DNA of 64,000 nucleotides, from positions 1-64,000 of the forward strand of contig JAILRB010000021.1 of the NCBI GenBank assembly GCA_024698585.1. Direction: 5' to 3'. Below the pieces are notes generated by a model. The model worked only from the letters and a program-made list of their open reading frames with translations, made no database searches and was not told the origin of the DNA. A program made the position numbers and the translations under genes. Positions within the stretch are counted from its first letter, which is position 1, and every line of letters starts with the position of its first letter. Below, piece after piece: positions 7,664 through 15,672 of this stretch. The DNA comes from Eubacterium sp. (GTDB lineage: Bacteria; Bacillota; Clostridia; Lachnospirales; Lachnospiraceae).

Positions 7664-8009
7664 TATCCAACCCTCCCGGATATCTTTTTATAAATGCTTG
7701 ATATTTTTTTATTACCTCTTTCGGATTCTTGTTAAAATCTTCTAATTTAATATATCCATTCTTCTTTAACGCTTTGTCATTTTCCACCATTTTATTATAT
7801 TTTCTTATTTTTTGTTCTGTTTTCGTTCCTTTATGAAAAATCATATTGAAACTCTTTTTTCCCTTTCTTCTGTTCCAGTTGATATTCAAGTAAAGGTCAA
7901 ATTCATTAAACATTGATGCTATTTTTATATAATCAATATCATCGCTTATCAATTTAGCATTTTTTATTTTCTTGATGTTGTATTTGACTGCGGTAATTTT
8001 TTGATACAC
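7656..8009 (-). CDS. Hypothetical 117-aa lysine-rich protein, possibly a toxin C-terminal remnant
   Basis: Starts at GTG 8009 directly after an in-frame TAG, with only AAGGG upstream, so it may be the 3' end of a longer gene cut by the IS3 remnant 40 bp away. It is strongly basic (KKIKNAK, NRRKGKK, EQKIRKYNKM) and ends in RYPGGLDSE. It overlaps the next gene by 8 bp. No domain is recognised. The position and coupling suggest the effector half of an effector/immunity pair; this is inference only. Confidence 0.4.
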   Translation of the reverse strand: MYQKITAVKYNIKKIKNAKLISDDIDYIKIASMFNEFDLYLNINWNRRKGKKSFNMIFHKGTKTEQKIRKYNKMVENDKALKKNGYIKLEDFNKNPKEVIKKYQAFIKRYPGGLDSE

Positions 8010-8046
8010 CTAATCCCTTGATATTATTCTACTTGATTCTCTTTGT

Positions 8047-8262
8047 TTAAGCAATGTTTCTTCGCTCGTATTCATTTCTGTATTTTATTGGACCGACATA
8101 TCCCAGATATGAATGCCTACGTTTTCTGTTATAAAACAATTCGATATATTTAAACATATCCCTTCTGAAATATTCTATCTCAAAGTAACTTCTTCTATAG
8201 ATTCGTTCCTTTTTTAACGTAGCGAAAAAACTTTCAACTTATTCACCTTTCCAAGTATCCCA
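8047..8262 (-). pseudogene. IS3-family transposase (OrfB), C-terminal remnant
   Basis: Translating the minus strand gives SFFATLKKER, then EYFRRDMFKYIELFYNRKRR, HSYLGYVGPIKYR and a stop at 8047. This is the signature end of the IS3 group integrase core, including the catalytic-Glu region (ESFFATLKKE). An in-frame TAA just before VESFFA, an indel and the loss of the upstream two thirds make it inactive. It marks the boundary of the accessory island; nothing else supportable was found in 8263-8350. Confidence 0.8.
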
Positions 8263-8354
8263 TTTTTTCATTCATTTATCAAATTTATTAGTTAATATTT
8301 TTCCTAGTTTCCATCAAAAAAACGTCTTATTTTCTTCTATAAAATGGTTCTTTA

Positions 8355-8383
8355 TTGACTTCCCTTTGAATAAATAATAAAAT
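8355..8383 (+). promoter_or_regulatory. SigA-type promoter of rqcH
   Basis: TTGACT (8355-8360), exactly 17 nt, TAAAAT (8378-8383). It lies 32 bp before the rqcH start with no other gene between. Confidence 0.65.
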
Positions 8384-8414
8384 TTTACAAGAAAATACAT
8401 TGCGAGGTTATATT

Positions 8415-10151
8415 ATGGCTTTTGACGGAATTACAGTTGCTGCGTTGGTCAGCGAATTTAACGATAAATTAAATGAAGGACGAATCTATAAGATTGCACA
8501 AACAGAACATGATGAGTTAACCATTACCTTTAAGGCAAACAAGTCTCAATATAAGATGTTAATCAGTGCAAACGCCAGTCTTCCACTGATTTATTTCACA
8601 GAAAAATCCAAGCCTTCTCCTATGACAGCTCCAAATTTTTGTATGTTGCTTCGAAAGCATATTGGTAGCGGGCGAATTGTCAGTATTACCCAGCCTGGGC
8701 TGGAACGAATCATTGATTTCGAAATCCAGCATTTAAACGAGCTGGGAGATGTAAAAATGAAACATCTCATCGTGGAATTAATGGGAAAGCATAGCAATAT
8801 CATTTTTGTGGACGAGGACGGAACCATTATTGACAGTATTAAACACGTCAATTCCTTAATGAGTTCCGTGCGGCAAGTTCTTCCGGGAAGAAAATATTTC
8901 ATTCCGGATACCACCGGAAAGCTGAACCCTTTGGAAGTGGATCAGGACACATTCCTTTCCACTGTTTTTTCTAAGGCACTTCCGCTATCTAAGGCAATCT
9001 ATAGTTCCTTTACCGGAATCAGTCCTACCATTGCAGAAAATCTCTGTTTTGAAAACAAACTGGATTCCCCCCAGGGCGCCAACACCTTTGCCCCGGGAGA
9101 TCAGAATCTGATCTGGATGAGTTTCTATCAGCTTAAGAATAAAATTCTTAACCAGGAATTCACTCCTGTCATTTATGAAAAAGGAGATAAACCGGAAGAA
9201 TTTTGTGCATTGCCTTTAAAAACACATTCTGATTGCACGGAAATCCCCTTTGAAAGCATCAGTGCTTTATTGGAGACTTATTATGCCAAGAAAGATCTCT
9301 ACACCAGAATGCGTCAGAAATCCGTGGATTTAAGAAAGGTTGTTACCAATGCCATCGAACGTGAATCGAAAAAGTTATCCATTCAGGAAAAGCAAATGAA
9401 GGATACGGAAAAGAAAGATAAATTCAAAGTCTATGGCGAGGTTTTATCTGCTTTCGGCTATTCCATCGAACCGGGAAGCAAGGTTTATGAAGGAGAAGAT
9501 TTTTATACCGGAGAACCAATTAAGATTCCTTTGGATCCTACCCTCTCCCCGATTGATAATGCCAAGAAGTACTTTGATAAATATGCGAAACTAAAAAGAA
9601 CCCAGGATGCTCTCAGTGACATTCTCATTGAGACGAAACAATCCCTGGAATATTTGGAATCCACGCTGGTTTCCATTGATATCGCCACCACGGAAGATGA
9701 TTTGAAGGCCATCAATGCCGAGTTATCCCAGACCGGATATATCAAGAAAAAATATCAGGGCAATAAAAAAGAAAAAATCAAGAGTAAGCCTCTCCACTAC
9801 ATTTCCTCTGACGGATATGACATATATGTGGGAAAGAACAATCTTCAGAACGAAGAAATCACTTTTAAACTGGCAAACGGAAATGACTGGTGGTTCCACA
9901 GTAAAACCTTCCCTGGCTCTCATGTCATTGTGAAAGGCGATGGATCCGAATTACCGGATTCCACGTTTGAGGAAGCTGCGAGACTGGCTGCCCACTATTC
10001 CAATGGTGCAAATCAGGGACAGGTTGAAATCGACTATACAAAACGAAAGAATCTGAAGAAAGTAGCCGGAGCCATGCCGGGATTTGTAATCTATCACACG
10101 AATTATTCTATGAGCATTTCTCCGGACATCCAAGGAATTAAAGAATTGTAA
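8415..10151 (+). CDS. rqcH: RqcH/Rqc2-type ribosome quality-control factor (NFACT family)
   Basis: Binds obstructed 50S subunits with peptidyl-tRNA and recruits tRNA-Ala to add C-terminal alanine tails; older annotations call it fibronectin-binding protein A. The NFACT-N domain begins MAFDGITVAALVSEF and includes LLRKHIGSGRI. A central coiled coil spans about residues 285-420. The C-terminal NFACT-R domain has DWWFHSKTFPGSHVI, then EEAARLAAHYS. ATG 8415 is preferred over TTG 8400 because GCGAGG sits 8 nt upstream of it and the family starts with MAFDG. Length of 578 aa is normal. Confidence 0.93.
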   Translation: MAFDGITVAALVSEFNDKLNEGRIYKIAQTEHDELTITFKANKSQYKMLISANASLPLIYFTEKSKPSPMTAPNFCMLLRKHIGSGRIVSITQPGLERIIDFEIQHLNELGDVKMKHLIVELMGKHSNIIFVDEDGTIIDSIKHVNSLMSSVRQVLPGRKYFIPDTTGKLNPLEVDQDTFLSTVFSKALPLSKAIYSSFTGISPTIAENLCFENKLDSPQGANTFAPGDQNLIWMSFYQLKNKILNQEFTPVIYEKGDKPEEFCALPLKTHSDCTEIPFESISALLETYYAKKDLYTRMRQKSVDLRKVVTNAIERESKKLSIQEKQMKDTEKKDKFKVYGEVLSAFGYSIEPGSKVYEGEDFYTGEPIKIPLDPTLSPIDNAKKYFDKYAKLKRTQDALSDILIETKQSLEYLESTLVSIDIATTEDDLKAINAELSQTGYIKKKYQGNKKEKIKSKPLHYISSDGYDIYVGKNNLQNEEITFKLANGNDWWFHSKTFPGSHVIVKGDGSELPDSTFEEAARLAAHYSNGANQGQVEIDYTKRKNLKKVAGAMPGFVIYHTNYSMSISPDIQGIKEL

Positions 10152-10180
10152 ACTTATGATAAATAGCGAGGTATGAAAAA

Positions 10181-11221
10181 ATGAAAAAAACATTGAAACG
10201 ACTTGTATTTTCTATACTGCTGTTCACTCTCTGCATTACATATTCGAATGCAGTAAACGTCTCCGGCGACCAGAAAAATCCTCTTTTAGAAGGAATTACC
10301 ATAGAAGGCCCGGATTACATTTATGAATTTGAAAAGACAGCAGAATTTTATTTAAGTAAAGATGGGTATCAGTCTTCCAACATCCCGTCGGTAAATGAAT
10401 CAGAAGAGAAAAAATATGACAAACTGAAGTATCACTGGAGTTCATCAGACAAAGATGTAGCAAAATATGACGCTCTCTCATACGGCCACTTCTTAAGTGA
10501 CGATCAGGCCGAAGCCTATTCCGTTCTAGAAAGACATAGTGTATTTCAAATCAAAAACGGAACTGCTACAATCAGTTGCACAATTTCCGACCAAAACGGA
10601 AATTCCATAACCGTATCCAAACAATTGACTGTATTGAAAGGAACCCCAATCAAAAAACTAAAAGTCGGAAAACATAATTATGGTAAATCCCAACGATATG
10701 CAAGCGTGGGAACAATCTATTCCAATACGAGGAAAACAGTTCCATTAAAAATATCCTTAGCGAAAAATTGGCGTATTGATAAAATCACCGCATCCCATAA
10801 TACCCGTTCTTCCTGTCATGAAAAAAACATCACGGGGAAACAAAAAATATCGCTAAAATCAAAAAATAATTATATTCTTTTCGTTGAATGCAGCAATTCT
10901 AAAACCGGACAAACATTCTCTTATACTGGTTATATTAAGCGGTATCGCACGCAGAAAATATTCACCGGAAACCTTCAAAAAGGTTGCAAATTTATCGTGA
11001 ATTGCAGACCCGGAGGAATGGCATCCAATAGAACTTTTGAGATACAGTACAAAAGAAAGTCCAAAACCACCGACCGCTACACGTTTAAAAGTGCTAAGGA
11101 TTTTGTTAATAAACTAAAACGGTATTACGGATATACCTCAAAAAACATCAAACTGAAACACAAAAAAATTTATATTAAAATATGTTTTGGTGATCCGTAT
11201 TCCTGGAATTTCAAAAAATAA
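10181..11221 (+). CDS. Secreted protein of unknown function, paralogous to the protein at 56478
   Basis: 346 residues with an N-terminal signal peptide (KRLVFSILLFTLCITYSNA). A predicted Ig-like beta domain follows: KYHWSSSDKDVAKYD, then NGTATISCTISDQNGNSITV, then SKQLTVLKGTPIKKLKVG. The C-terminal third ends in FKSAKDFVNKLKRYYGYTSK. The same order of motifs occurs in the 440-aa protein at 56478-57800, so the two are distant paralogues. The start has GCGAGG 12 nt upstream and lies 30 bp after rqcH. No enzyme motif is visible; a cell-surface or extracellular binding role is only a guess. Confidence 0.7.
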   Translation: MKKTLKRLVFSILLFTLCITYSNAVNVSGDQKNPLLEGITIEGPDYIYEFEKTAEFYLSKDGYQSSNIPSVNESEEKKYDKLKYHWSSSDKDVAKYDALSYGHFLSDDQAEAYSVLERHSVFQIKNGTATISCTISDQNGNSITVSKQLTVLKGTPIKKLKVGKHNYGKSQRYASVGTIYSNTRKTVPLKISLAKNWRIDKITASHNTRSSCHEKNITGKQKISLKSKNNYILFVECSNSKTGQTFSYTGYIKRYRTQKIFTGNLQKGCKFIVNCRPGGMASNRTFEIQYKRKSKTTDRYTFKSAKDFVNKLKRYYGYTSKNIKLKHKKIYIKICFGDPYSWNFKK

Positions 11222-11248
11222 AAAAGTCGCCGATTGGCGACTTTTTTT
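11222..11248. terminator. Bidirectional terminator between a secreted-protein gene and glgA
   Basis: AAAAGTCGCC-GATT-GGCGACTTTT with a T-run on either strand. It lies 1 bp after the upstream stop and 4 bp before the end of convergent glgA, so it serves both. Confidence 0.9.
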
Positions 11249-11251
11249 ATT

Positions 11252-12697
11252 CTATTCTCCGATAAGATCCTGATACAATGCTTCGTATTTTTCCGCAGAC
11301 ACCTTCCAAGAGAAATCAACGCTCATGGCTCTGTCTACCATCTTATTCCAGTCTCTTTTCTTATCGTAGTAAACATGTTCTGCATATCGAACAGTTCCCA
11401 TCATTTCATGGGCATTATAATTGCAGAATGAGAATCCGGTTCCTTTATGTTCATATTCGTTATATGGTTCTACCGTATCTTTTAATCCACCGGTTTCTCG
11501 AACAATTGGTAAGGTACCGTATCTTAAACTCATTAACTGACTCAATCCACAAGGTTCGAACAAGGATGGCATTAAGAATGCATCACATGCTGCGTAAATC
11601 TTATGGGATAATTTTTCAGAATAGTAAATATTTGCCGAAACAGAATTTCCATATTTCCAGTCAAAGTGACGGAACATATTTTCATACTGCTCTTCACCTG
11701 TTCCAAGGATTACAAACTGAACTGCATCCTGACACAATTCATCCATAACACACGCAATTAAATCAAGTCCCTTCTGATCGGTCAGACGACTTACCAGACC
11801 AATCATCATTCTCTTAGGATCAACTTCTAATCCCAATTCCTTCTGCAGTGCCACTTTGTTCTTAACTTTTTCCTTACGGAAATTTTCTTTTGAGAAGTTC
11901 TTTTCGATATATGGGTCTGTAGCCGGATTATATTCATCATAATCAATACCGTTTACAATGCCACTTAAGTCACCGGATCTGGCTCTCATTAGTCCATCCA
12001 GTCCTTCTCCAAAGAATGGAGTCTTAATTTCTTCTGCATAAGTATCACTTACTGTTGTGACACGGTCCGCATAAACAATTCCACCCTTCAGATAATTTCC
12101 GTTATCATAATCCTTTAATTTATCATCTGTAAAATAGTAATCAGAAAGACCGGCTAAATCCTTAATAGTATCCACATCCCAGACCCCCTGGAATTTCAAG
12201 TTATGAATGGTCATGATGGATTTAATTCCCTGATAGAATTCTCCCCATCCGAAACTGTCTTTCAAATATACAGGAATTAAACCTGTCTGCCAGTCATGGC
12301 AATGGATAATGTCCGGTCTAAATCCAATAATCGGTAATGCAGATAATACTGCTCTAGAGAAGAAAGCGAATTTTTCCAAATCATATCTCATATCCGTATA
12401 AGGCTTCGGTCCGGAAAAATAATATTCATTATCAATGAAATAAAATTTGACCCCTTCATATTCCATTTCCATAATTCCAACATACTGTCTTCTCCAGCAT
12501 AAATCCATATAGAAATGATTTACGTAGGTCATCTGATTTTTCCATTTTTCATCCATACACATATACTTTGGTATGATGACTCTGACGTCATATTCATCCT
12601 TATTAAAACACTTTGGAAGAGAACCAACTACGTCTGCCAATCCTCCGGTCTTAATAAACGGTACACACTCTGATGCTGCAAATAAAATCTTCTTCAT
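11252..12697 (-). CDS. glgA: Glycogen synthase (ADP-glucose, GT5)
   Basis: Transfers glucose from ADP-glucose to the end of an alpha-1,4-glucan for glycogen storage. The ADP-glucose-binding KTGGLADVVGSLPK is at residues 16-29. The C-terminal GT-B domain has LVSRLTDQKG near 305 and the donor-site SLFEPCGLSQLMSLRYG near 380, followed by RETGGL. The 481-residue length fits. GGGAGG precedes the ATG. It stands alone here, without glgB/C/D; the neighbour upstream is spo0A after an 80-bp gap. Confidence 0.95.
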   Translation of the reverse strand: MKKILFAASECVPFIKTGGLADVVGSLPKCFNKDEYDVRVIIPKYMCMDEKWKNQMTYVNHFYMDLCWRRQYVGIMEMEYEGVKFYFIDNEYYFSGPKPYTDMRYDLEKFAFFSRAVLSALPIIGFRPDIIHCHDWQTGLIPVYLKDSFGWGEFYQGIKSIMTIHNLKFQGVWDVDTIKDLAGLSDYYFTDDKLKDYDNGNYLKGGIVYADRVTTVSDTYAEEIKTPFFGEGLDGLMRARSGDLSGIVNGIDYDEYNPATDPYIEKNFSKENFRKEKVKNKVALQKELGLEVDPKRMMIGLVSRLTDQKGLDLIACVMDELCQDAVQFVILGTGEEQYENMFRHFDWKYGNSVSANIYYSEKLSHKIYAACDAFLMPSLFEPCGLSQLMSLRYGTLPIVRETGGLKDTVEPYNEYEHKGTGFSFCNYNAHEMMGTVRYAEHVYYDKKRDWNKMVDRAMSVDFSWKVSAEKYEALYQDLIGE

Positions 12698-12777
12698 ATA
12701 GCTTCCTCCCTAGTATGTTTTGTCTTATGTATATCATACTAAAAATTTCCTATTCTGGATAGTAAAAATTTCACTTT

Positions 12778-13578
12778 TTACGACCTGCATTTATATTCCA
12801 AACGAATCTTGTCAGAAATCAATGCAATAAATTCCGAGTTGGTCGGTTTTCCCTTTTCCACATTAATTGTATAACCGAACAAATCATCAATGGTTTCTAT
12901 TTTTCCTCGATTCCAGGCCACTTCAATTGCATGACGAATGGCACGCTCCACTCTGCTCGGTGTGGTCTGAAATTTTTTTGCTATTCCCGGATAAAGAATC
13001 TTTGTAATGGAGTTCAGCATCTCATTATCATTGACACACATAATGATTGCTTCGCGAAGATACTGATACCCTTTAATATGAGCCGGTACCCCCACATCAT
13101 GAATGATGCTTGTTACATCACTTTCAATGTTCCGGTTCATAAATTGTTTTCTGTCCTCGCTGGCTCCAACAATTTTCTTGTTTTCTGGAATATTTCGTTT
13201 ATAATTTCTGGAACTCTTGATCCGGTCAGAAATCATTTCCATCTCAAAAGGCTTTAACAGATAATAGCCCGCACCGTTTCCAAAAGCATCCTGAATCACT
13301 TTTTCATTGCTGATGGCTGAGGTTACAATAAAAAACGGAAGTTTAATCATAGTTCCGTCATTCTGAACCTTGTCCATTAAGGACAAACCATCCATTTTCG
13401 GCATAATCAAGTCAAGAACTACCACGTCCGGACTGGTCTTTTTAATCAGTTCGTAGGCATCTTCACCATTCTTTGCCTTTCCGATAATGTTTATTTCATC
13501 ATCGTTCTCTAATGTATTACAAATTGTCTCCAATATTTTCTCATTATCGTCAACAACCGCTACATTAATTCTGTTCAT
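12778..13578 (-). CDS. spo0A: Sporulation master regulator Spo0A
   Basis: Phosphorylation-activated DNA-binding response regulator controlling entry into sporulation. The receiver domain (1-120) has the acidic pair D10/D11, phospho-acceptor D56 in [12 protein letters not shown], and the conserved lysine in LLKPFE. The C-terminal Spo0A domain (about 150-266) shows [16 protein letters not shown] and the recognition-helix region [18 protein letters not shown], ending with [19 protein letters not shown]. Length of 266 matches B. subtilis. GGAGGA precedes the ATG. It has its own SigA promoter and an upstream 0A box. Confidence 0.98.
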   Translation of the reverse strand: MNRINVAVVDDNEKILETICNTLENDDEINIIGKAKNGEDAYELIKKTSPDVVVLDLIMPKMDGLSLMDKVQNDGTMIKLPFFIVTSAISNEKVIQDAFGNGAGYYLLKPFEMEMISDRIKSSRNYKRNIPENKKIVGASEDRKQFMNRNIESDVTSIIHDVGVPAHIKGYQYLREAIIMCVNDNEMLNSITKILYPGIAKKFQTTPSRVERAIRHAIEVAWNRGKIETIDDLFGYTINVEKGKPTNSEFIALISDKIRLEYKCRS

Positions 13579-13632
13579 TTTTCCTCCTCAATATCAAATT
13601 ACAGTACTGTTTGAATTAATTTGACAAAGTTG

Positions 13633-13661
13633 ATTATAATTTGTAATTCAATGAGATTCAA
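13633..13661 (-). promoter_or_regulatory. SigA-type promoter of spo0A
   Basis: Minus strand: TTGAAT (13656-13661), 17-nt spacer, TATAAT (13633-13638), about 55 bp before the spo0A ATG. Downstream, around the expected start site, TTTGTCAAA resembles a weaker 0A box. Confidence 0.7.
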
Positions 13662-13689
13662 CTTAAAAAAATCGCATAAAACACCATAA

Positions 13690-13696
13690 TTCGACA
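13690..13696 (-). promoter_or_regulatory. 0A box (Spo0A~P binding site) upstream of the spo0A promoter
   Basis: The minus strand reads AATGTCGAATTA, a perfect TGNCGAA core, about 30 bp upstream of the -35 element. The position suits autoregulation of spo0A by its own phosphorylated product. Single 7-mers do occur by chance. Confidence 0.5.
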
Positions 13697-13712
13697 TTTG
13701 GTTTACAGAACA

Positions 13713-14465
13713 TTAATCAACGTAAACGATTAATTTGTCTTTATCGGATAACTGAATTTCATATCCATCACGAAGTTCATAATACACCTTCGGTTTCAGT
13801 TCTTTTCCATTTAATTTTGTTCCATTGGTTGAACCATAATCTGCCACTTTATATCTGCCATCTTTATAGGAAATAATTGCATGCACCTTTGAAATATAGG
13901 TTTCAGGAATGGTAATATCTGTTCCTGCTCTTCCGATGGTAAATGGTGACTTTGCAACATTATAACGCTGATTATTATATACAATCATTGCTCTTAAATT
14001 ATCTCCACCAAAAGCACTTGGAGTCGGCTTTACATAACTCTTCGTCGTAGTGGATGGCGAAGTTCTCTTTTTTCTCAATTCCATGTTAGAATCGGTAAAT
14101 GGATTAATTACGATTCCGTGTAACTCCTCAGATTCGTTCATAAATGCATAAGCAGATGACGCTGACATTCGTATCAATGAGAATTTTCCCATATAATCAA
14201 TCGGAATCTGTTCATACGTTGTAAATACCGGTAATAATCTTGTACTGTATCCGTCTTTCACTACATCTGGCTTCAGAGTAACTTCTTCAATATATTCATC
14301 ATAAACCTGATTATCGCCTAAATTCGCACGACATGGAACGATGATTTCAGCTTCCTGAAATAACTCCACGATTTCCCTTTTTTTGATTTTTTTCTCAGGT
14401 TTCTTATTATACTTTCTGATTAGTTCCTCAATTTCCTTTACAAGCTCTGAATTATTCGCAGCCAT
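13713..14465 (-). CDS. SseB-like and FHA domain protein
   Basis: 250 residues. The middle (about 30-135) resembles the SseB N-terminal fold (ELFQEAEIIVPCR, then LLPVFTTYEQI, then ELHGIVINPFT). The C-terminal FHA domain (about 177-250) is complete: FTIGRAG, then ISKVHAIISY, then VADYGSTNGTKLNG. FHA domains bind phosphothreonine peptides, so it likely reads a Ser/Thr-kinase signal. It is cytosolic with no membrane segment. It interrupts the usual adjacency of spoIVB and spo0A, which is of interest for sporulation control but not proof of a role. Start follows AGGAGGGG. Confidence 0.8.
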   Translation of the reverse strand: MAANNSELVKEIEELIRKYNKKPEKKIKKREIVELFQEAEIIVPCRANLGDNQVYDEYIEEVTLKPDVVKDGYSTRLLPVFTTYEQIPIDYMGKFSLIRMSASSAYAFMNESEELHGIVINPFTDSNMELRKKRTSPSTTTKSYVKPTPSAFGGDNLRAMIVYNNQRYNVAKSPFTIGRAGTDITIPETYISKVHAIISYKDGRYKVADYGSTNGTKLNGKELKPKVYYELRDGYEIQLSDKDKLIVYVD

Positions 14466-14547
14466 GTTTCCCCTCCTAAAAGTGTCAAATTAGTCATCAT
14501 ATAAAACAACCCAAACTATTATACAACATTTTCTGACATTTTTCTAT

Positions 14548-15591
14548 TTAATGGGAAATTTTATCAATTAGGATTCCGTACCCGTAATCCGGATGATTCA
14601 CCATGACATGGGTTACAATCCCAATCAACCGGTTATTTTGAAGAATGGGACATCCACTCATCCCCTGAACAATTCCGTTGGTTTTCTTTAGGAGGTTTTT
14701 ATCGGTAATTTTGATAATCATGTTTTTTTCTTTTCTTTTTCCATCCACATGGATGATTTCAATCGTATAATAAGAAGCCTTTCCCTGTAAAATCAGTTTG
14801 ATTTTTGCCTCACCGCATTGCACCTTCTCACCATATGCAATTTTTACTTTTTCCTCCTTAAATGCCTGAGCATCTTTTGGATTCAGGATTCCCCAGATGC
14901 CATTTGTGGTGTTGTGAGATATTTTTCCGATTTTCTCGGACTCATCATAATCAATGGAACCGCACAATCCCCCTGGATTTCCTGCTTCTCCTTTTTTAAT
15001 CCCCCAGATATTTGCATGATACATGACTCCTTCTTCCGAAGACAATAACTTCCCGGTATCCACATCACAAATCCCATGGCCCAAGGAAAAGAATTCATTT
15101 TCTTCCGTCACAAAGCTGATGGTTCCGATACTTTGCATATCATCCCGAATCCATAGTCCCAGCTGATATTCTCCGGCTTTATTTTTCACCGGTGTCAAAG
15201 GAACCTTTTTTTGTGATTTCTTCGACACTACAGACAGAATGATTTTTTTATTTCCGTTGTTTTTTATTAAATATTGTAACTGCGCCTTGTTTCCCACAAT
15301 GATGTCATTAAATTTTGTAATGTAATCCCCTGCATTAATTTTCCCCTTTGCCGGGTTCATCAGTTCACCCTGTTGATTTTCCACCGTCACGGTATCAATC
15401 ACCATCACCCCTTTTGTTTTCAGATAGATTCCTGCCGGAAGACCTATGGGATACACTGCTTCTTCCTGAATTCCGCTGTTTACAGCAATACTGCCAGAGA
15501 GATGATCTTTTTTATATAAAATGGCTGAAATCAGTCCGATTAAAAGTAGTCCTAGAACAAGATAGAGACCGATTTTGTTTTTTCTTTTCAT
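14548..15591 (-). CDS. spoIVB: SpoIVB forespore signalling peptidase
   Basis: Serine peptidase (family S55) secreted from the forespore; it cleaves SpoIVFA and so triggers pro-SigK processing in the mother cell. A single N-terminal membrane helix (GLYLVLGLLLIGLISAILY) anchors it. A PDZ domain follows (AGDYITKFNDIIVGNKAQLQ), then the peptidase domain with catalytic His in FSLGHGICDVD and catalytic Ser in QGMSGCPI near the C-terminus. The usual motif is GMSGSPI; the second Ser is Cys here. Start at ATG 15591 behind GGAGG; an in-frame ATG 81 bp upstream lacks a site and would overlap the terminator. Length 347. Confidence 0.95.
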   Translation of the reverse strand: MKRKNKIGLYLVLGLLLIGLISAILYKKDHLSGSIAVNSGIQEEAVYPIGLPAGIYLKTKGVMVIDTVTVENQQGELMNPAKGKINAGDYITKFNDIIVGNKAQLQYLIKNNGNKKIILSVVSKKSQKKVPLTPVKNKAGEYQLGLWIRDDMQSIGTISFVTEENEFFSLGHGICDVDTGKLLSSEEGVMYHANIWGIKKGEAGNPGGLCGSIDYDESEKIGKISHNTTNGIWGILNPKDAQAFKEEKVKIAYGEKVQCGEAKIKLILQGKASYYTIEIIHVDGKRKEKNMIIKITDKNLLKKTNGIVQGMSGCPILQNNRLIGIVTHVMVNHPDYGYGILIDKISH

Positions 15592-15623
15592 ATAGTACCT
15601 CCACATATTTATTTTCAAAAAAT

Positions 15624-15652
15624 AAAAGAGAGAAGATTTCTCTTCCCTCTTA
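15624..15652 (-). terminator. Terminator between recN and spoIVB
   Basis: An 11-bp stem with one mismatch (AAGAGGGAAGA on the minus strand pairing with TCTTCTCTCTT) and a 4-nt loop, followed by TTATTTTTTG. It separates recN from spoIVB, which fits sporulation-specific expression of the latter. Confidence 0.7.
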
Positions 15653-15672
15653 ATATGTGTGGTATCATTCAA

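Noticed and set aside
15591-15672. N-terminal extension of SpoIVB to the more distant ATG
   Set aside because: It would overlap the recN terminator and lacks a Shine-Dalgarno; the inner ATG has GGAGG and a clean signal-anchor.
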